DNA from: Emticicia agri
GTDB lineage: Bacteria > Bacteroidota > Bacteroidia > Cytophagales > Spirosomataceae
Direction of reading: 5' to 3'
Length of the DNA: 42,520 bases
Assembly (NCBI GenBank): GCA_945860265.1
Contig: CAMAQF010000032.1
Span: 1 to 42,520 of the forward strand
The position numbers were made by a program, and so were the translations under genes. The notes beneath the pieces are model-generated. The model had not been told where the DNA came from. It did not search any database and was given only the letters and a program-made list of their open reading frames with translations. Below, one piece after another: positions 16,179 to 24,352 of this stretch; the first letter of the stretch is position 1, and each line of letters opens with the position of its first letter.

Positions 16179-18725
16179 ATGAATAAATATACCCTACTCT
16201 ACCTATTGCTGTTTCAACTACATTTTAGTCAGGCAATAGGCCAAGTTGCTGATAGTTATTATTTGCCCCAAAACATTACGTTTGATGCCAAAATTCCGAC
16301 ACCTCAGAAATTTTTGGGCTATCAAGTTGGCGAGCAACACGTAACTCCCTATGAAACAGTTACTTACATGAAAGAATTGGCTCGTTTGTCGAATCGTTTC
16401 AAGATTGAAACTTATGCCAAAACTTTTGAAAACCGTGAGTTGGTTCTTGTTACAGTTACTTCTCCCGAAAATCATGCTCGCCTCGACCAAATCAAGGCTG
16501 AACACCAAAAATTAGTTATTCCTGAACAATCAGGCGTTTTAGACCTACAAAAAATGCCAATTGTGGTTTGGATGGGTTACTCTGTACACGGAAACGAAGC
16601 AAGTGGAACAAACTCAAATCTGATGTCGGCTTATTATTTAGCTGCCGCCCAAGGTGCAAGTGTCGATTCGCTATTGAATGAAACAGTTATTTTAATCGAC
16701 CCTGTAATTAATGCAGATGGAGGAAATCGTTTTGCGACCTGGGTAAACATCAATCGTAGCACCAATTTAGTAAGCGATATAAACAGCCGTGAATTTAGCG
16801 AAACTTGGCCTGGTGGACGTTCGAATCATTATTGGTTCGACCTCAATCGTGACTGGCTTTATCAACAAATGCCCGAAAGTAAGGGACGTTTGTTGAAGTT
16901 CTATGACTGGCGACCAAATATCTTAACCGACCACCACGAAATGGGTTCGGCTTCAACATTTTTCTTTCAACCCGGTATTCCTGCACGTACTCACCCACTT
17001 ACGCCTAAGAGAAATATTGATTTAACTATCAAATTCGGAAAATTCCAAGCCACTGGACTCGACAAAATTGGTTCGGCTTATTATACACAAGAAAACTACG
17101 ATGATTTTTATTACGGAAAAGGCTCTACGCTTCCAGATGTAAATGGTTCGGTTGGTATTTTGTTTGAACAAGCCTCGTCTCGTGGACATTTGCAAGAAAC
17201 TGCCAGTGGGATTTTGAGTTTCCCGTTTACCGTTCGTAACCAAGTTACGGCTACTTTCTCTACGCTCCGTGCAGCTCGTGAAATGCGTATTGAATTACTC
17301 GACCACATGAGAAGTTTTTACAAAGAAGCTTCGACCGATGCCGTAAAAGCCTATGTTTTTGGTGGTGGAAATGATGCAATAAAAACTTGGGAAATGGTAA
17401 ATATGCTAAAACGTAACCAGATTGATGTATATCGTTTGGGAAAAGATGAAAACCAAGAGGGCATCACTTTCAGCAAAGAAAATGCCTACGTTGTGCCAAT
17501 GGATCAACCACAACACCGCCTTATCAAGTCAATGTTTGAAAAGCGTACGAAATTTGAAGACAGTTTATTCTATGACATTTCGGCTTGGTCGTTGCAATAT
17601 TGTATGAATGTACCTACTTCAGAAGTAAAAACGGCGGTTTCATTGGGAGAAAAAGTTGACAAGAATGATTTCCCGAAAGGTAAAGTTGTGGGTAAAAGTC
17701 AATATGCTTATTTGTTTGAATGGAATAGCTATTACGCTCCACGTGCTGCTTACGAATTGTTGAAAAAAGGTTATAACTTAAAGGTGGCAACCGAACCACT
17801 TTCGTCGGTTGTAGAAGGAAAAGAACGCACTTTTGATTACGGTACAATTCAGATTTTTAGTAATGGCTCTGACCCATCCGCTTTGCTTCAAACCCTTGCC
17901 GAGCGTGATGGTGTAGATTTCTACGCAGCTCCATCAGGTCTAACTCCTCAAGGAATTGACTTTGGAAGCGAGAAGTTCAAAAAAGTACGTTTGCCAAAAG
18001 TATTAATGTTGGGCGGTGCGGGTGTACAATCGACTGATGCGGGTGAAATTTGGCACTTACTTGACCAACGTATCAATATTCCATTGACGGTTGCTGATAT
18101 TGAAACTGCCAACCGAACAAGTTTAGAAAAATACACACATATTGTTTTAGCAGGTGGAAACTACAACGCCCTTTCTGACGAAAAAATAAAGCGTTTTGTG
18201 CAAAGTGGTGGAATTTTGGTAGCAATGACCGATGCTGTGGAATGGGTTTCTGCTAAAAAAATTGCTAATATAAGCGTTAAAGACAAGCCCGACAATAACG
18301 GAAACGGCGAAAAACGTCCGTATAACCTACAAGAAAAATATACTGGTGCATTAGAAACAGCAGGAACAATCTTCGAGGCAAAAATCGACCCAACGCATCC
18401 TTTATGTTTTGGTTATCAACAAAGCAAATTAGCATTGTTCAAGGATAACAATATTTTTATGGAAGACACAAAAAATCCTTACAATACACCGATGGTTTTC
18501 ACTCCAAATCCTTTATTGGCAGGTTATGTGCATACAAAAAATGAGAAATTAATCAAAAACGCTCCTGCCGCTATTACACTAAATGTGGGTTCTGGTCGAG
18601 TAATTGCCTTATCTGAAAACCCAAATTTCAGAGCGTTTTGGTATGGAACAAACAAACTTTTCCTAAATACCCTTTTCTTCGGAAACCTAATCGGCGGCGG
18701 CCGTTTTGGTGGTGAAGAAGAGTAA
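16179..18725 (+). CDS. Exported M14-family zinc carboxypeptidase, 848 residues
   Basis: A large periplasmic or secreted metallopeptidase with signal peptide MNKYTLLYLLLFQLHFSQAIGQ. The M14 catalytic domain spans about residues 45-370: the HxxE zinc motif is SVHGNEASG (His137, Glu140), then NRDWLYQQ, the downstream His in TDHHEMGSAS (His252/253), and a candidate catalytic Glu330 in VGILFEQASSRG. The remaining about 470 residues include a putative glutamine-amidotransferase-like region (LMLGGAGVQSTDAGEIWHLLD, KRFVQSGGILVAMTDA), seen in a large Bacteroidota M14 subfamily. The zinc ligands are all present, so it should be active. The substrate is unknown. It is followed by a strong hairpin terminator. 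Confidence 0.88.
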   Translation: MNKYTLLYLLLFQLHFSQAIGQVADSYYLPQNITFDAKIPTPQKFLGYQVGEQHVTPYETVTYMKELARLSNRFKIETYAKTFENRELVLVTVTSPENHARLDQIKAEHQKLVIPEQSGVLDLQKMPIVVWMGYSVHGNEASGTNSNLMSAYYLAAAQGASVDSLLNETVILIDPVINADGGNRFATWVNINRSTNLVSDINSREFSETWPGGRSNHYWFDLNRDWLYQQMPESKGRLLKFYDWRPNILTDHHEMGSASTFFFQPGIPARTHPLTPKRNIDLTIKFGKFQATGLDKIGSAYYTQENYDDFYYGKGSTLPDVNGSVGILFEQASSRGHLQETASGILSFPFTVRNQVTATFSTLRAAREMRIELLDHMRSFYKEASTDAVKAYVFGGGNDAIKTWEMVNMLKRNQIDVYRLGKDENQEGITFSKENAYVVPMDQPQHRLIKSMFEKRTKFEDSLFYDISAWSLQYCMNVPTSEVKTAVSLGEKVDKNDFPKGKVVGKSQYAYLFEWNSYYAPRAAYELLKKGYNLKVATEPLSSVVEGKERTFDYGTIQIFSNGSDPSALLQTLAERDGVDFYAAPSGLTPQGIDFGSEKFKKVRLPKVLMLGGAGVQSTDAGEIWHLLDQRINIPLTVADIETANRTSLEKYTHIVLAGGNYNALSDEKIKRFVQSGGILVAMTDAVEWVSAKKIANISVKDKPDNNGNGEKRPYNLQEKYTGALETAGTIFEAKIDPTHPLCFGYQQSKLALFKDNNIFMEDTKNPYNTPMVFTPNPLLAGYVHTKNEKLIKNAPAAITLNVGSGRVIALSENPNFRAFWYGTNKLFLNTLFFGNLIGGGRFGGEEE

Positions 18726-18761
18726 GTTTATATACAGGCGTTAGTTTCGACTTCTTGAATT

Positions 18762-18816
18762 AAAGGGTTAAACTCGGTGGTTTCGACTTTGCTCAACCAC
18801 CGAGTTTAACCCTTTT
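18762..18816 (+). terminator. 21-bp perfect inverted repeat / terminator carrying a dispersed repeat
   Basis: Arms 18762-18782 and 18795-18815 are perfectly complementary (core GGGTTAAACTCGGTGG) with loop TCGACTTTGCTC, followed by TT. It is well placed to end transcription of the M14 gene. The word TTTCGACTTTGCTCAACCACC recurs with one mismatch at 27147-27167, so it also belongs to a dispersed repeat family. Confidence 0.75.
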
Positions 18817-18902
18817 TAATTAATCAATTATTGAATTTATTTTTAATATTCACAAAAAATAGACTAATTTACCAATAACAAATTACCCATAAACAAATCA
18901 AG

Positions 18903-19244
18903 ATGTCCGATTTTTTGAAAATAGGTGAGTTAAAAGAAAATCTCGTAAAACTCATTGAGGCAAAATTTGAATTAACAAAACTTAATGTACAAGATAAAAT
19001 TGAAAGCATTGCTGTAAAAGTAGCTTATGCTCTTATTACGTTTATACTAGGTATCGTAGTTGTCATTTTTCTTAGTATTCTGATAGCCCTAGGCATCAAC
19101 CATTTACTCGAGAATAATTGGCTTGGTTTTCTGATTATGTTTATTTTTTATGCCATAATATTTGTAGTTTTTATTTTTGCGAAAGAGTCAGTTTTAAATA
19201 TTATCAAAAAAAGAGTGGAAGAAGTAGTTGACGAAAACTTGTAG
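18903..19244 (+). CDS. Phage holin family / DUF1469-like small membrane protein
   Basis: A 113-residue protein with an amphipathic charged N-terminal helix (residues 1-35, LKENLVKLIEAKFELTKLNVQDKIES), two membrane helices (about 37-65 ITFILGIVVVIFLSILIALGI and 72-95 WLGFLIMFIFYAIIFVVFIF) and a charged C-terminal helix. This is the layout of the putative holin superfamily III / DUF1469 proteins, which are common in non-phage chromosomes and are not proven holins. No other phage gene is nearby, so a lytic role is unlikely. Its stop codon TAG is formed by the first bases of the RAYT-associated repeat array, so the array sits directly against the coding region. Confidence 0.75.
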   Translation: MSDFLKIGELKENLVKLIEAKFELTKLNVQDKIESIAVKVAYALITFILGIVVVIFLSILIALGINHLLENNWLGFLIMFIFYAIIFVVFIFAKESVLNIIKKRVEEVVDENL

Positions 19245-19554
19245 GACAGGTTTTCAACCTGTCGAAAGCGTAGAATAAGTTTTAGACAGACTTATAACCT
19301 GCCGAAAGCGTAGAATAAGTTTTAGACAGACTTATAACCTGTCGAAAGCGTAGAATAAGTTTTAGATAAATTTCCAACCTGTCGAAAGCGTAGTATAAGT
19401 TTTAGACAAATTTCCAACCTGTCGAAAGCGTAGTATAAGTTTTAGACAAATTTCCAACCTATCGAAAGCGTAGTATACGTTTTAGACAAATTTCCAACCT
19501 ATCGAACGCGTAGAATAAGTTTTTTAACTATAATTGACAGGTTGAAAACCTGTC
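19241..19554 (+). repeat. Upstream REP-like array: seven 40-bp units between inverted palindromes
   Basis: GTAG is followed by the palindrome GACAGGTTTTCAACCTGTC (19245-19263). Units begin with AACCTGTCGAAAGC at 19256, 19296, 19336, 19376, 19416, 19456 and 19496, exactly 40 bp apart. The array closes with GACAGGTTGAAAACCTGTC (19536-19554), the exact reverse complement of the opening palindrome. Each unit can be read as a 19-nt REP core with a mutated left arm (GACAAATTTCC or GACAGACTTAT before AACCTGTC) plus a 21-nt conserved spacer containing GTAG. Two unit subtypes (GTAGAAT...AGACTTAT and GTAGTAT...AAATTTCC) are mixed. Confidence 0.95.
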
Positions 19555-19563
19555 CTTCAAAAT

Positions 19564-20202
19564 ATGGATGAATTTCATGAGAGACATCTCCCGCATTTTC
19601 AGCCACTTGGAGGATTATTTTTTGTAACTTTCAATCTTCATGGATGCGTTCCCAAAGAAATTTATGAGCAATGGGAACAAGAGTATAATTTAGAAAAGGA
19701 AAAAATTAAGCTTTTCTCTAAAAACAAAAACGAAGATTTAGACCAACTCGGAAAAATAACCTTTGTAAAAAAAGACAAATTTTTTGATAATTATTTAGGG
19801 GGGAAACATTATCTCAGAAGCGATTCATTAGCAAAAATTGTAGCAGACACCCTACATTTTTGGGATGGCAAACGACTTGAACTTTTTGCTTATTGCATCA
19901 TGTCAAATCACGTTCATGTTATTTTGAGATTATTTAATAACACCGAAATCGACACTCCTTCGTATCTTCAAGAAATTATGCATTCAATAAAACGATTTTC
20001 TGCCAGAGAATGTAACAAATTATTAGGCGAAACAGGCAAATTTTGGCAAGATGAAAGCTATGATAGATTAATCCGTGATGACAAAGAACTAAATAAAATC
20101 TTAATTTATATTCTCAATAATCCAGTAAAAGCTAACCTTTGCAAACAAATGAAAGATTGGAAATGGTCTTACATCAAAGAAATCTATAACGACATCATGT
20201 AG
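19564..20202 (+). CDS. REP-associated tyrosine transposase (Y1 HUH transposase, RAYT)
   Basis: A 212-residue single-domain Y1 transposase of the IS200/RAYT superfamily. The HUH motif is MSNHVHVILRL (His116, His118) and the catalytic tyrosine is very probably Tyr166 in GKFWQDESYDRLIRD, followed by the typical ILNNPVKANL helix. The N-terminal strand is GGLFFVTFNLHGCVP. All catalytic residues are intact. Related enzymes cut single-stranded REP hairpins and are thought to disseminate or maintain REPs; the activity of this one is inferred. The ATG is 10 bp downstream of the closing palindrome of the first array, and the TAG stop is part of the GTAG that opens the second array. Confidence 0.92.
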   Translation: MDEFHERHLPHFQPLGGLFFVTFNLHGCVPKEIYEQWEQEYNLEKEKIKLFSKNKNEDLDQLGKITFVKKDKFFDNYLGGKHYLRSDSLAKIVADTLHFWDGKRLELFAYCIMSNHVHVILRLFNNTEIDTPSYLQEIMHSIKRFSARECNKLLGETGKFWQDESYDRLIRDDKELNKILIYILNNPVKANLCKQMKDWKWSYIKEIYNDIM

Positions 20203-20473
20203 GACAGGTTTGCAACCTGTCGAAAGCGTAGTATAAGTTTTAGACAAATTTCCAACCTGTCGAAAGCGTAGTATAAGTTTTAGACAAATTTCCAACCTGT
20301 CGAAAGCGTAGTATAAGTTTTAGACAGACTTATAACCTGTCAAAAGCGTAGAATAAGTTTTGGACAAATTTCCAACCTATCGAAAGCGTAGAATAAGTTT
20401 TAGACAAATTTCCAACCTGTCGAAAGCATAAAATAAGTTTATTTACAAAAATATTGACTGGTTACAAACCTGC
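20199..20473 (+). repeat. Downstream REP-like array: six 40-bp units, right end degenerate
   Basis: GTAG is followed by GACAGGTTTGCAACCTGTC (20203-20221). Units start at 20214, 20254, 20294, 20334, 20374 and 20414 with the same 40-bp period and the same two subtypes as the upstream array. The closing palindrome is decayed (GACTGGTTACAAACCTGC, 20456-20473), and the last unit has extra substitutions, suggesting this end is no longer maintained. Confidence 0.93.
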
Positions 20474-20509
20474 ATTACACTTTTTTATTACACTTTCAGC
20501 TAAAAACCA

Positions 20510-20517
20510 TAAATTTG
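20510..20517 (+). promoter_or_regulatory. Possible -7 element (TAAATTTG) for gatB
   Basis: TAAATTTG fits TAnnTTTG and lies 68 bp before the gatB start. No TTG is seen at -33, so this is a weak call. Confidence 0.35.
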
Positions 20518-20584
20518 TATTTTATTCAAAAACCTAGTTTTCTTAACGGCAAAGTTTTTGCCGCTGCCACAATAAAAATCCTTC

Positions 20585-22030
20585 ATGAAATACGAAATTG
20601 TTATTGGCTTAGAAGTTCATTGCCAATTGGCGACCGAAAGTAAAATATTCGCATCCGATACCAATAAATTTGGTAGCGAACCAAACACAAATATTAGTGT
20701 AATCACGCTAGGACACCCTGGTGTTTTGCCAAAATTGAATAAAAAGGCAGTCGAATTTGCCATTCGTATGGGCTTGGCTTGTGGCTGCGAAATCAATAGA
20801 AACAACTATTTTGACCGTAAAAATTATTTTTATCCTGACCTTCCAAAAGGTTATCAAGTTTCGCAAGATAAATATCCAATCTGTAAAGGCGGGGAAGTGA
20901 AAATTCGCCTAAAAGATGGTAAAGGTTTCAGAGAACGCACTTTAGAGCTTCACCACATTCACCTTGAAGAAGATGCGGGAAAATCGGTTCACGATGTTAG
21001 CGATGCTTTTACGCTTTTGGATTATAATCGTGCAGGGACACCACTCGTTGAAATCGTTTCGGAGCCATGTATGCGTAGCCCCGAAGAAGCGGGTGCTTAC
21101 TTGACTGAAATTCGTAAAATAGTTCGTTATTTAGGTATTTGCGATGGAAATATGGAAGAAGGCTCAATGCGTGCCGACTTAAACATCTCAATTCGTGATG
21201 AAGGCACGACCGAATTTGGTACGAAGGTAGAAATCAAAAACATGAATTCAATTCGTAATCTACAACATGCGGCCGAATTTGAATACAAACGCCAAGTTAC
21301 ATTAATCGAATCTGGCGGAAAGGTTATTCAAGAAACACGAATGTTTGATGCCGATAACGGTCAAACATACAGTATGCGTTTGAAAGAAACAATGAACGAT
21401 TATCGTTATTTCCCCGAGCCTGATTTAGCTCCGTTACGCATATCGGATGAATGGATAAACGAAATCAGAATACAAATGCCTTCTTTACCTAGTGAATTAG
21501 TCGAAAAATTCACAAAAGAATTTGGTATTCTTGACGAACATGCTGTAACAATTACCGACACTAAAGAAATGGCGGATTATTATTTGGAAGTTTGTAAACT
21601 ATCACAAAATTACAAAGCGGCATCCAACTGGCTTACATCAACAATTAAGGGATATTTGAACGAAAATAGCACTGAAATTACCGAATTTGGACTAAAACCA
21701 AGCCAATTGGTAGAAATTATATCCTTAGTTGAAGAAAACAAAATAAGTAATTCGACAGCTGCACAAAAATTATTCCCTTTGATGCTCGAAAATCCAACGA
21801 TATCGGCATTGAAACTGGCAGAAAGCAACAATTTGATTCAAGAAAGCAATATCGATACATTACAATCGTTAATCAACGAAGTTCTTGCTGCCAATGAAGC
21901 TAAAGTAAAAGAATATAAAAACGGAAAGAAGGGCTTACTTGGCATGTTTGTTGGTGAAGTTATGAAAAAATCGAAAGGCTCAGCAGATCCAAAACGCACA
22001 AATGACTTATTGATGGCCGCTTTGTCTTAA
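20585..22030 (+). CDS. gatB: Asp-tRNA(Asn)/Glu-tRNA(Gln) amidotransferase subunit B
   Basis: A 481-residue GatB, normal length. It is the tRNA-dependent kinase/amidotransferase subunit that converts misacylated Glu-tRNA(Gln) or Asp-tRNA(Asn), with ammonia from GatA, in the cytoplasm. The start YEIVIGLEVHCQLATESKIF is the family signature, and DLPKGYQVSQ, HLEEDAGKSVHD, DYNRAGTPLVEIVSEP and EIKNMNSIRNLQHA follow. The C-terminal part (about 325-481) contains the GatB/YqeY tRNA-binding helical domain ending PKRTNDLLMAAL. gatA and gatC are not adjacent, as is common in Bacteroidota. A separate YqeY-domain protein is encoded 5 kb downstream. Confidence 0.97.
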   Translation: MKYEIVIGLEVHCQLATESKIFASDTNKFGSEPNTNISVITLGHPGVLPKLNKKAVEFAIRMGLACGCEINRNNYFDRKNYFYPDLPKGYQVSQDKYPICKGGEVKIRLKDGKGFRERTLELHHIHLEEDAGKSVHDVSDAFTLLDYNRAGTPLVEIVSEPCMRSPEEAGAYLTEIRKIVRYLGICDGNMEEGSMRADLNISIRDEGTTEFGTKVEIKNMNSIRNLQHAAEFEYKRQVTLIESGGKVIQETRMFDADNGQTYSMRLKETMNDYRYFPEPDLAPLRISDEWINEIRIQMPSLPSELVEKFTKEFGILDEHAVTITDTKEMADYYLEVCKLSQNYKAASNWLTSTIKGYLNENSTEITEFGLKPSQLVEIISLVEENKISNSTAAQKLFPLMLENPTISALKLAESNNLIQESNIDTLQSLINEVLAANEAKVKEYKNGKKGLLGMFVGEVMKKSKGSADPKRTNDLLMAALS

Positions 22031-22140
22031 AATTGGGTAAAATTTTACATAATTGTTTATAAAAAAAGTATTTAGTCAAAAAACAAAGCTAAAAGCTACG
22101 AGGAAAGCCGCCCGTTGCTAGTAGTAAAAAGCAAAAAAAC

Positions 22141-23322
22141 ATGAAACACATTATTATTGCTATATGCTTGGTATTCAGCGGAATGGCTTGTCAGTCACAG
22201 CCCCAAGCAAATGCACCAACAGTTCCGGAAAGTTCGTATAATATTAGCGGAAAAGTAAAATCAGCAGTGAGCGGAAAGATTTATTTGGAGCGAATGAACG
22301 ACCGAAATATTCCTTTTAGAATTGATTCGATGGCTCTTTCGGCAGAGAATAGTTTTGCTTTCAAAGGTAAAATGTCTGAGCCGGGAATTTATCAAATCAA
22401 TATCGCTAATCAACAAATGATAGGTTTGATTCTTGACGGTGGCGAAACGCTCACGGTTACTGCGGATGGCTATAATACGCCTGATAAGCCTGGTTCTTAT
22501 GCAGTGGATGGCTCTCCGATGATGGCTAAATTTAATATGGTTATGGCAGAATCACAGAAATTCCGTCAAGGTCAAGTAAAATTGCAAAATCAATTTGATG
22601 CAGCAACTCAGAAAAAAGACGAAAAGAAGAAAAAAGAGATTCAGACAACTTACCAAGCATCGGAAGCAAATCATAGTGCAACAATCAAGCCTATTATTGC
22701 TGAAATGGGTTCTTCGTTGGCGGGTTTGATTGCGATTAATAATTTCTTGAACCCTGAAAAAGACTATGAAACCTTTGCAAATGTAGCCAAAAAATTAGAA
22801 AAAGAAGGCAAAAACCACATTTTCGCTAAACTTTTCATCCAAGATGTAAAACGTCGAAGTGCAGGCTCGGTAGGTGCAGATGCTCCTGATTTTTCGTTGG
22901 TTGATTTAGATGGAAAAAGCGTGAAACTTTCAGAGTTACGTGGAAAAGTAGTAGTTCTTGACTTTTGGGCGACTTGGTGCGGGCCATGTATCATGTCGTT
23001 TCCGGGTATGAAGCTATCAATGGATAAATTTAAGGATAATCCAAACGTAAAATTTTTGTTTGTAAATACTTATGAACGTGTAAGTGCAGACCAATGGAAA
23101 TCGACGGTTAATTCGTTTGTCAAACAAAGAGGTTTTACGACTTTCCCTGTGATTTTGGATATTAGTGGCGAGGTTGCTGGAAATTACGGAGTAAATGGAA
23201 TTCCTGCTAAATTTTGCATAGATAAAGAAGGCAAAATTAAATTTAAAAGCACAGGCTATTTAGGCTCAGGCGATGCAATCGTAACAGAAATGACCCATTG
23301 GATTGAAGAGGCAAGCAAGTAA
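22141..23322 (+). CDS. TlpA-family disulfide reductase lipoprotein with DUF4369-like domain
   Basis: A 393-residue lipoprotein (lipobox SGMAC, Cys17). Residues about 33-125 are a beta-rich DUF4369-like domain (NISGKVKSAVSGKIYLERM). A Lys-rich helical linker follows (about 130-235, with DEKKKKEIQ). The C-terminal thioredoxin-like domain (about 245-390) has GADAPDFSLVDLDGKSVKLSELRGKVVVLDFWATWCGPC with redox Cys280 and Cys283 and the cis-Pro loop GVNGIPAKFCID. Such proteins are abundant in Bacteroidota and are thought to reduce periplasmic disulfides, for instance during cytochrome c maturation. The specific partner is unknown. It is convergent with the next gene, sharing a bidirectional terminator. 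Confidence 0.9.
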   Translation: MKHIIIAICLVFSGMACQSQPQANAPTVPESSYNISGKVKSAVSGKIYLERMNDRNIPFRIDSMALSAENSFAFKGKMSEPGIYQINIANQQMIGLILDGGETLTVTADGYNTPDKPGSYAVDGSPMMAKFNMVMAESQKFRQGQVKLQNQFDAATQKKDEKKKKEIQTTYQASEANHSATIKPIIAEMGSSLAGLIAINNFLNPEKDYETFANVAKKLEKEGKNHIFAKLFIQDVKRRSAGSVGADAPDFSLVDLDGKSVKLSELRGKVVVLDFWATWCGPCIMSFPGMKLSMDKFKDNPNVKFLFVNTYERVSADQWKSTVNSFVKQRGFTTFPVILDISGEVAGNYGVNGIPAKFCIDKEGKIKFKSTGYLGSGDAIVTEMTHWIEEASK

Positions 23323-23354
23323 TAATGGTTAATCAATAGTTTTAATGATAAAAT

Positions 23355-23389
23355 AAAAAGCTCGGTTGAAGGTTTCAACTGAGCTTTTT
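23355..23389. terminator. Bidirectional terminator between convergent genes
   Basis: AAAAAGCTC, GTTGAA / TTCAAC and GAGCTTTTT form a long stem with A/T runs on both sides, so it can serve both the TlpA gene (plus) and the gene at 23406 (minus). Confidence 0.85.
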
Positions 23390-23405
23390 ATTTGGTTTCT
23401 CATGA

Positions 23406-24239
23406 TTATTTCTCATTCGATGGTAAAACTATACGCTTTACATTACCATCTTCGCCTTGCGTAATCATCACGAAAATTGTTCGTGATTTTTGTTTACCAA
23501 TATTTATTTGACCTACATATTCACCAGAAAAGTCTTTGATTTCTTCTTTTGCAATAATGCTTCCTTTTACATCCAATACTTTGATGCTTACATCGCCTTT
23601 TTGTGGAGCATTGAAACTTACATTTAAGATTTCTGTTTTTGGGTTATTCGGAAAAACCTCAACATTTTTAATAGTTTTGCTACCTAAATTTGCACCATCA
23701 AAAAAGTTATCAGGAATTGAGCGGAACTCAAACTTTAGGTCTTTACCCATTTGTTTCATATTATCTCGCAGGCTTTCCATATCACCATTCATTCCGTGCT
23801 TAAAGACTTCACTATCAAAACTTTCAATCTCACCTTTACCGTCTCTTTTGAAAATCCTTACTTGCGGCCCACTTTTGATTATAATGTCTTCATTTCCGCC
23901 ACCGGCATCATCTTTAAACTCATATCTTTTTACAATCTTCTTTTCATCATTTCGCTCGATATTGATATTTGAGTTTGAATCGTTATCTATTTCAATTTTT
24001 ACCCCTTGGGCTTTACCTTTATTTAGTGCCAAAACCGAGTCTTTGAATTTTTCAATCATTTCATCTTTTTGGCTGCTTGATAAACCCGATGAATTGACAA
24101 TTTTCTCGCTGATAATAATTTTACCTTCAACTTCTTGTTCGATACGAATACGCACTTTTTCTTTTTTTTCTTGTGCCAACGAAACAAAGGGAGCAACAAA
24201 TAGTAGAAAAAATACCCCAGTTCTTGAAATAGCCTTCAT
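23406..24239 (-). CDS. Exported protein with type IX-like C-terminal sorting domain
   Basis: A 277-residue protein with signal peptide MKAISRTGVFFLLFVAPFVSLAQ. The middle is highly charged, rich in Lys, Glu and Asn, without a recognised fold (EKVRIRIEQEVEGKIIISEK, then MIEKFKDSVLALNKGKAQGVKIEIDNDS). The last 80 residues (KNVEVFPNNPKTEILNVSF...GDVSIKVLDVKGSIIAKEEI...FSGEYVGQINIGKQKSRTIFVMITQGEDGNVKRIVL) fit the Por/T9SS type A sorting domain pattern, although the usual YPNP is FPNN. It is therefore a candidate type IX secreted or surface protein. Its function is unknown. A TAAGTTTG -7 element lies upstream, and the gene ends at the shared terminator. Confidence 0.7.
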   Translation of the reverse strand: MKAISRTGVFFLLFVAPFVSLAQEKKEKVRIRIEQEVEGKIIISEKIVNSSGLSSSQKDEMIEKFKDSVLALNKGKAQGVKIEIDNDSNSNINIERNDEKKIVKRYEFKDDAGGGNEDIIIKSGPQVRIFKRDGKGEIESFDSEVFKHGMNGDMESLRDNMKQMGKDLKFEFRSIPDNFFDGANLGSKTIKNVEVFPNNPKTEILNVSFNAPQKGDVSIKVLDVKGSIIAKEEIKDFSGEYVGQINIGKQKSRTIFVMITQGEDGNVKRIVLPSNEK

Positions 24240-24300
24240 AATTTTTTAAATTTTAATTGTAAAATTGGTTAAGTGACGTTTTTAGAAGCAAAATGCCTCA

Positions 24301-24308
24301 CAAACTTA
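24301..24308 (-). promoter_or_regulatory. -7 element (TAAGTTTG) for the sorting-domain protein
   Basis: Minus-strand TAAGTTTG fits TAnnTTTG about 60 bp upstream of the start codon, in the same CACAAACTTAGAA context as the gdh promoter. No -33 TTG at the usual distance. Confidence 0.45.
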
Positions 24309-24352
24309 GAATAAGTATATCAATTTTGATTGTTAAAATGTCTTAAATTATG

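Larger units (their letters stand above)
19241..20473 (+). mobile_element. RAYT gene with two flanking REP-like tandem arrays
   Basis: Composite locus of a REP-associated tyrosine transposase gene bracketed by two arrays of 40-bp direct repeats in the same orientation. Each array starts with GTAG plus a 19-nt palindrome and ends with an inverted palindrome. In Proteobacteria RAYTs recognise REP hairpins preceded by GTAG; the match in layout is visible here. Whether the whole unit moves, or the RAYT only spreads short repeats, cannot be told from one locus. Confidence 0.75.

Noticed and set aside
18903..19244. Phage or prophage remnant because of a holin-family protein
   Set aside because: No other phage genes are present. 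DUF1469-like proteins are widespread chromosomal membrane proteins.
19256..19535. CRISPR array
   Set aside because: The 40-bp period is regular, but the segments between the repeated palindromes are themselves conserved, so there are no unique spacers. No cas genes are near, while a RAYT is adjacent.
22031..22140. Riboswitch or regulatory RNA before the TlpA gene
   Set aside because: A GC-rich patch is present, but no recognised riboswitch motif or strong fold was found.
23536..24249. 237-residue plus-strand ORF opposite the sorting-domain gene
   Set aside because: It has Ser/Phe/Leu/Ile-rich antisense content, while the minus-strand frame has a signal peptide and a T9SS-like C-terminus.
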